A stretch of DNA of 36,408 nucleotides from contig NZ_JAIQWW010000032.1 of assembly GCF_020164455.1 (NCBI RefSeq), positions 1 to 36,408 on the forward strand, written 5' to 3'. Position numbers and translations under genes: made by a program. The stretch comes from Phyllobacterium chamaecytisi (lineage in GTDB: Bacteria; Pseudomonadota; Alphaproteobacteria; Rhizobiales; Rhizobiaceae). The notes below the pieces were generated by a model. It made no database searches, was not told the origin of the DNA, and worked only from the letters and a program-made list of their open reading frames with translations. Numbering within the stretch: position 1 is the stretch's first letter; the number at the start of each line of letters is the position of its first letter. Shown here one piece after another: positions 31,981 to 36,408 of this stretch.

Positions 31981-33568
31981 CCGGGTTCCGTTTTCGCAGG
32001 AATGGTGAATTCGAATGTCGTTCCCGCACCCTGCAGGGAGTTCGCGGTAATGCTCCCTCCATGTGCAGTCACGATGGAGCGGCAAATTGACAAGCCCATT
32101 CCCATGCCTTCAGGCTTGGTCGTGTAGAAGGGGCTGAACAGTTTTTCCCGGGTTTCAGGTGTAAGCCCTGGCCCGCTGTCGTGGATTTTCACTAGGGCCG
32201 CGCGTTCATCAGAAATCGACTCTATCAGCAGTTTCCGAATATTTGCCGATGCCTGTGACATCGCCTGAATAGCGTTCAATACCAGGTTCAGGATTACTTG
32301 CTGCAATTGTACCCGGTCACCGCAGACCTGCGGAGGTCGGCAGCCAAAGCGAATTGCAGGTTCACCCGATTGATGTCAATTTCCCTTTGGACCAGTGCAA
32401 CCGTCTCTTGCAGAACCTCGTTCAGGTTGACGTGTGCCGCGTCCGGAGACGATTTCTTCGACAATGCACGCAGGTTCTTGATGATCTCGCTGGCGCGTTT
32501 GGCATCGGCGACCATGCTCTCCATCGAAGATTGAACTTTCGCCAGATCCGGCTCGGCACGTTTCAGCCAACGCAGGCCCGCTGCCCCATTGGTGATCATG
32601 GCAGCCAACGGTTGATTGAGTTCATGGGCGATCGACACTGTCAGTTCCCCAAGCGTTGCGACCCGGGAAACATGCGTCAGCTCCATTCGGGCGGAATGAA
32701 GCTGGTTTTCGGTTTCCCTCCTCGCGGTTACATCCATGATGCTGATCAGGACCATGTCGAGGGCCGGACGATCAGCTGGAAATGCAACGTTATAGAGAAC
32801 GGTGAGTTGTGTGCCCTCTGCATCGTTGATCACTGTTTCAGCTTCATAGCTGGTCTTCCCGGCCCATATTGCTGCGAGGAACTTCCATGACTTGTCCATA
32901 TCCGCGGTGATAATAGTCGGCAGCATCCTCTCCAGCGCATGGATGTCTGCGACATTGAATATCTTCAGAGCTGTTTCGTTGGCGTTGATCAGCCGTATGG
33001 TTTTCGGAATTTTGTGTACAAATCCGGGATCATGTCTCTGCGCTAGATCGACATCCCGCAAGCCGTCGCTCTTAAGCTTTTCAATGGCCTCTTTAAGACC
33101 TCGGAAATCCATCTGGAGAATGCCAACACCCGTCGCCAGAAAAATGGTGCGGTAACGCAGTTCACTTTCGGCCAGGACATTCATTGAAGTTTTCAAGCGG
33201 TAACCGAGGAGTGTTGTGATCGCGATAGCTGCGATGCTGACCAGGCAACGCGCTAATGAGTCCTCCAGTTCAATGAGATTGTCCGAATGCGATATCAGAA
33301 AGCTCAGGGCGGTAAGCCCCATGCACGCCGCGCCGACCAACACGATGCCATTCGGGCCAACAAAATTGAGAGCCAACAACACAACGGCCACGTAGAGCAC
33401 GGCAATGGCAATATCCAAAGTCGTCAAAGTGTCCAGGAGGAAAACCGCTGAAGCGATGAGAATTGCAGCGAGAGGTGAAAATCTCGACATGCGCTTCCCC
33501 AACGTCACCCTGTTCATGTGGCTAGCCATCGCCACACGCTCCAATGAACCCGAGATTGTCGTCGTCAT
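31977..33568 (-). pseudogene. Membrane sensor histidine kinase, frameshifted in the ATPase domain
   Basis: The first 424 residues hold four or five membrane segments (~30-125), a PAS-like region (~135-285), and a HisKA domain with His315 in VSIAHELNQPLAAMI. After VNLQFALAADL the frame derails at about 32332. The next frame resumes as QVCGDRVQLQQVILNLVLNA with DSGPGLTPETREKLFSPFYT and GMGMGLSICRSIV, which are the N, G1, F and G2 boxes. Adding one G near 32332 (CTCCGCAG to CTCCCGCAG on the coding strand) gives a complete 530-residue kinase. The start overlaps the SDR stop as ATGA. It is a FixL-like soluble-core type with a membrane sensor; its stimulus is unknown. Confidence 0.8.
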
Positions 33569-34365
33569 GACTTCGCGTAACGCGGTGCCGTTTTCCCGGT
33601 CTGGGTCGCGAGGAACAGTTTGGACCGGGCCGCGTCATATGCATCCCAGAGGCTGGCGTCGGCAACCGAAGGCAAGGTGACGTCTTCGTGATTGTCCAAT
33701 CCTGCCAGGGCGGCATCGACCATATCCTCGGCCGACATGATTTTCGCCTTGTTTAGCGAGGCCAACGGAACGCCCGAAAGATCCCAGAGTTCGGTCGCGG
33801 TTGTGCCAGGAAGCACGACCTGCAAGCGCACTCCGGTACCCGCGAGTTCCTGTTGCAGTCCCCGGCTGAGGTTCAAGACATAGCCCTTGGTGCCGCTGTA
33901 TATCGCGCTGGTGGGCAGAGCGTGCAGGGAAAGGACGGACGCGATATTGATGATGAGGCCGTCCTTTTGCGACAGGAACGAGGGGAGCACAGCCTCCGTA
34001 AGACGCGTCAACGCGACAATATTCAACGCGATCATGGAAGCAGACTCGGCCGCAGATGTATCGGCCAGAGGAGCCAGCCTCGAATTGCCGGCATTGTTGA
34101 CCAGAACCCTCAAAGCCGCACTATCGGCAAGACTTCCTGCAACACGGACGAGATCGGCCTCCTTTGTCAAATCGGCGCTGATCACTTCGACTTCGACACC
34201 ATAAACGGCGCTCAGTTGCCCGGATAAAGCTGCAAGACGCTCCCCGCGGCGGGCGATCAATATGAGATCGTAACCTCGCGCCGCGAATCTGTCCGCATAA
34301 ACCGAACCTATTCCTGATGATGCTCCGGTGATTGCTGCCACTTTCCTTGTCGCTGAATTCATCAT
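33565..34365 (-). CDS. Classical short-chain dehydrogenase/reductase
   Basis: 266 residues from ATG 34365 (the adjacent ATG at 34362 is equally possible), with AAGGA about 11 bases upstream. TGASSGIG is the cofactor motif, LVNNAG the structural NNAG, IINIASVLSL holds the catalytic Ser, and YSGTKGYVLNLS the Tyr-xxx-Lys. This is the SDR subgroup that includes DltE/YqjQ-like oxidoreductases. Substrate unknown; Arg after the first strand (LILIARRGERL) favours NADP. Its stop overlaps the kinase start by four bases, so an enzyme is coupled to a two-component system, hinting that both answer the same signal. Confidence 0.88.
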   Translation of the reverse strand: MMNSATRKVAAITGASSGIGSVYADRFAARGYDLILIARRGERLAALSGQLSAVYGVEVEVISADLTKEADLVRVAGSLADSAALRVLVNNAGNSRLAPLADTSAAESASMIALNIVALTRLTEAVLPSFLSQKDGLIINIASVLSLHALPTSAIYSGTKGYVLNLSRGLQQELAGTGVRLQVVLPGTTATELWDLSGVPLASLNKAKIMSAEDMVDAALAGLDNHEDVTLPSVADASLWDAYDAARSKLFLATQTGKTAPRYAKS

Positions 34366-34412
34366 GGGTGGACGTTTCCTTGTTAAGAGCGGATGGTTCA
34401 AGCGGTGCTTCG

Positions 34413-34712
34413 TCACGAGCCGCTGTCTGGTACATAAATGCAGATTGACTTCGGCATCTTCGGATCACCGAGCCTAGTGCACCTATGGTACTTGGCATCC
34501 TTCGACATTTTTACGCGCTTGTCGGTATAGGGAAATGAGTTCGCCCGTGCTCTTGATCCGGAAGCCGCCGGACCTAGCTCGACGTTTTGGTCCTGTTCCT
34601 CAAAACAATCCACCGAGGAACAGCATTCAGAGCCATAAGACCACCCGGACGGAGCGTCATGGGCCGCTGCGGAGGCGGTGGAGAGAAGGACGAACATCAA
34701 GGTTCTCATCAC
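34413..34712 (-). CDS. Small secreted Cys-containing protein with apparent compensating frameshifts
   Basis: 99 residues as it stands. MMRTLMFVLLSTASAAAHDA is a signal peptide. HDAPSGWSYGSECCSSVDCF and DKRVKMSKDAKYHRCTRLG, then ICIYVP, match a small secreted protein family common in Bradyrhizobium. The piece between (GPAASGSRARANSFPY) does not match, but the same DNA in another frame reads GGFRIKSTGELI, as the family requires just before PYTDKR. One missing base at about 34570 and one extra at 34533-34535 explain this. The protein would be exported; the cysteines may form disulfides. The function is unknown. It lies 47 bases before the SDR gene. Confidence 0.75.
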   Translation of the reverse strand: MMRTLMFVLLSTASAAAHDAPSGWSYGSECCSSVDCFEEQDQNVELGPAASGSRARANSFPYTDKRVKMSKDAKYHRCTRLGDPKMPKSICIYVPDSGS

Positions 34713-34917
34713 TAGTCCTCATCAAAATTCCCCGAGTTGAGAAAAACTACCCGCTGAGATTTCGACCACGATCCTCGAGCCCGCCGAATTACGGTCGTCC
34801 GACAACGCCGGAGTTCTTTCCATCCAACAGCCAGCTTTGGGGTCGCTGGCAAAGTATTTCCTAGTGTTCAGAATATTCGGCGCACCTGACACTTAGCCCT
34901 GACGGCCTACTTGTTGC
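34713..34917. other. Short intergenic stretch
   Basis: About 200 bases between two minus-strand genes. It probably carries the promoter of the 34712-31253 gene series; no clear promoter boxes or repeats were identified. Confidence 0.4.
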
Positions 34918-35085
34918 TCAAGCTGCACAGCCATCGTATTGCTTACGCAGGCGCTCGTAATACTGTGGATAATGAATGCAAACCCAATCACTTGCGCCGC
35001 GCAGGTATGCTATTTCCACAGCCTCGTAGAGGTCGTGTTCAAGTTTCTCAATGCGGATTTGAGGAAGGTTCATTTTTTTGATCAT
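34918..35085 (-). CDS. Small conserved-looking protein of unknown function
   Basis: 55 residues from ATG 35085; the frame is open to 35121 with other Met codons (35121, 35100). QIRIEKLEHDLYEAVEIAYL, then RGASDWVCIHYPQYYERLRK, resembles small rhizobial proteins with an EAxEIAYLRGAxDWV core that I recall but cannot name. It is helical and cytoplasmic, with no strong ribosome site. Function unknown. Confidence 0.5.
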   Translation of the reverse strand: MIKKMNLPQIRIEKLEHDLYEAVEIAYLRGASDWVCIHYPQYYERLRKQYDGCAA

Positions 35086-35261
35086 GCTCAGTCCAATCAT
35101 CTTCGACAATTTGCAGAACAAAAATATTGCCTATGAAAGAGTACGATCTGACGTTAGGGTTTTGAATTATACATTGGTTTGCATCGAATAAACGTTGGTT
35201 GTCATAAACAGCTTATCGGGGTCGCTCAGGTGGTACCATATTTATCGGCCGAAACCTCGCC

Positions 35262-35381
35262 ATGGATAGAATACTTCTCGTCGGCCCAGTTGTGGTTTCC
35301 GCCTGCACCAATCCCACCCCAGGTCCCGTCGCTTCTGCTGGCAAACTGGACGTCGGCATCGAGCTCATCCACATGCTGTGA
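35262..35381 (+). CDS. Possible small lipoprotein
   Basis: A 39-residue frame, MDRILLVGPVVVSACTNPTP and on to KLDVGIELIHML. LLVGPVVVSAC fits a short lipoprotein signal with lipobox VSAC, and the rest would be a 25-residue mature peptide. There is no good ribosome site and only one positive charge at the N-terminus, so this may be chance. Confidence 0.25.
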   Translation: MDRILLVGPVVVSACTNPTPGPVASAGKLDVGIELIHML

Positions 35382-35676
35382 AAGGAGCAGAGTTCATTCT
35401 CCAACGGTTCGAGGCGCTTGCGGCATGAGGTCTGTCCGGCGGTAACGTACATTCTAACTCACGCAAAATTTGCAATGAAACCCTCGGGAACCGCAACAAT
35501 TTCCCGATGACGCATGCATTAGATTCCCAGCCGTCCTATTTGTGCCGCCTGGTGCCTGGGCCGCCGTATGGCAGAACTCTCGTAGCAGCCTCATCCTTCG
35601 CCTGTTTTATTGGGGAGTGAATTTCATAGTCCAACAAAACATCATGATATCATCGTGCCGCTTTCTATTGATCAAA

Positions 35677-35763
35677 ACGGTTTCCCGTCGCTTTTCTCAT
35701 AGGCACGAATTGCCCGCTGGTTGTAGGCGAGGACGGGAATGACCAGTCGACGTATTCTGTCGC
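35677..35763 (-). pseudogene. GNAT acetyltransferase C-terminal remnant
   Basis: The minus-strand residues RRLVIPVLAYNQRAIRAYEK, then SDGKPF, match the last strand-helix of GNAT N-acetyltransferases (V..YNxRAIRAYEKxGF). The acetyl-CoA-binding part that should precede it is absent, and a stop follows at once. Only about 25 residues are recognisable. Confidence 0.5.
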
Positions 35764-35878
35764 AAATTCTCATTCTGGGCGGGATGCGATTGGTTTTGCA
35801 GCCAGTGGTCAAGCTGCTAACATGTCGAATTGCTTGGCCAGTGATGGATTGAAGGCAACCTCACCTGCCGCTTACGCA

Positions 35879-36046
35879 TCATGTAAACCATTCAATTCCG
35901 GACAGTATGATGTTGGCGGCGATTATGGATGTGAAGCGTTGGATCTCCCCCTGTTCCAATCGAGCAAGCAGGACCTGAAATGCTTCATTCGTCGCGATGG
36001 GAAAGTGGCCGGACCTCATTGCCGCCTGAAAGTCGTGGCTCTTCAT
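35879..36046 (-). CDS. Doubtful short protein
   Basis: 55 residues, MKSHDFQAAMRSGHFPIATN, then EAFQVLLARLEQGEIQRFTS. It looks like real helical protein sequence, but there is no ribosome site and the stop comes early, so it may be a remnant. No family recognised. Confidence 0.25.
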   Translation of the reverse strand: MKSHDFQAAMRSGHFPIATNEAFQVLLARLEQGEIQRFTSIIAANIILSGIEWFT

Positions 36047-36258
36047 ACCGCGCTTTAACCAATTGGCGGTCGCCGATGAGTCAGATTTTCGTGATGCCAC
36101 TGGCCACCCCATTCTTGCGGGTTAAACACGCCCAGAGCGGGTTCGTTCCATGGTGCCGAACCGTCCGCCGGCAGACATAGTATTGACGCACTCCGAACGT
36201 CATCACTTCGGCACTTCAAGCGGCAGAGCAATTGGATTAAGGCGAGCCAACAAGAAAG

Positions 36259-36289
36259 GGGCAGCAGGCCGGTTTCGGCACTGCTGCCC
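36259..36289 (-). terminator. Strong hairpin, possible terminator
   Basis: GGGCAGCAG (36259-36267) with inner GCCG pairs with CGGC and CTGCTGCCC (36281-36289): 13 base pairs, loop GTTT, one bulged base. On the minus strand it is followed by CCTTTCTTGTT, a weak T-rich run, so it could terminate a minus-strand gene lying beyond the window. Confidence 0.4.
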
Positions 36290-36408
36290 AAGGAGGCGAC
36301 CGCGAGGGAGGGCAACGATCGCCGGGGGGACTCTGCAGGGAGGTAAGCTCGCTCAGACATGAGGCGTGGCATCGAAATTCCGGTGCTGAGGGCTAGTTCG
36401 ATTTGCCC

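Larger units (their letters stand above)
35400..36408. other. Decayed right end
   Basis: About 1 kb with no intact gene. It holds a GNAT remnant (35677-35763), a doubtful short frame (35879-36046), and a strong hairpin (36259-36289). Other open frames are short and featureless. Confidence 0.5.

Noticed and set aside
1..36408. CRISPR array or intact insertion sequence
   Set aside because: No regularly spaced direct repeats and no transposase gene were found on either strand.

Overview
The window looks like an accessory stretch of an alphaproteobacterial chromosome, most likely Hyphomicrobiales and probably Bradyrhizobium or a close relative. The clues are a BA14K-type secreted protein, a DUF5996 protein, two-component genes resembling FixL/FixJ, moderately high GC, and many gene remnants. 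The genus is inferred from gene style, not from any marker gene. No rRNA, CRISPR array, intact insertion sequence or convincing tRNA was found.

Layout. (1) 1-1050: a secreted BA14K-like protein and a gene-free stretch holding one copy of a dispersed repeat. (2) 1050-5830, minus strand: a catabolic or detoxification operon. In transcription order it encodes an epoxide-hydrolase/dehalogenase-like enzyme, two muconolactone-isomerase-like proteins, a Tat-exported chloroperoxidase-like hydrolase, an NmrA-like reductase, a third isomerase-like protein, and the tail of a lost TPR regulator. (3) 6200-8310, plus: two tandem GlxA-type AraC regulators, divergent from that operon; the first is frameshifted. 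(4) 8310-11650: a CsbD remnant, a DUF5996 gene, a short tyrosine recombinase, and a regulatory region with a large inverted repeat. (5) 11656-21314, plus: a 956-residue winged-helix/ATPase/TPR regulator followed by quinone-oxidoreductase, tautomerase, a second chloroperoxidase-like hydrolase, metallo-beta-lactamase-fold, DsrE-like, SnoaL-like and Gfo/Idh/MocA genes. A broken AraC gene sits inside on the other strand, and the series ends in a truncated oxidoreductase. (6) 21365-26000, minus: two very large unrecognised proteins in one operon, directly after that truncation. (7) 26500-27400: fused stumps of an FAD oxidase and an HlyD-type adaptor, running into the second repeat copy. (8) 27596-29874, plus: ketopantoate reductase-like, methyltransferase and two small unknown proteins. 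(9) 29870-36408, mostly minus: a kinase remnant, a small membrane protein, a two-component operon (receiver, HTH, kinase, SDR) carrying frameshifts, a small secreted protein with compensating frameshifts, and a decayed right end.

The two enzyme clusters (2 and 5) share a regulator family and the Tat-exported hydrolase, so they look like related stress or xenobiotic modules, each under its own regulator. The strongest candidate for an undescribed system is the two-gene cassette at 21365-25993. One protein is long and partly coiled-coil. Its partner carries a possible Cys-His-Asn/Asp (papain- or transglutaminase-like) centre. Five apparent single-base indels in four genes make it worth asking whether part of the observed decay is sequencing error.
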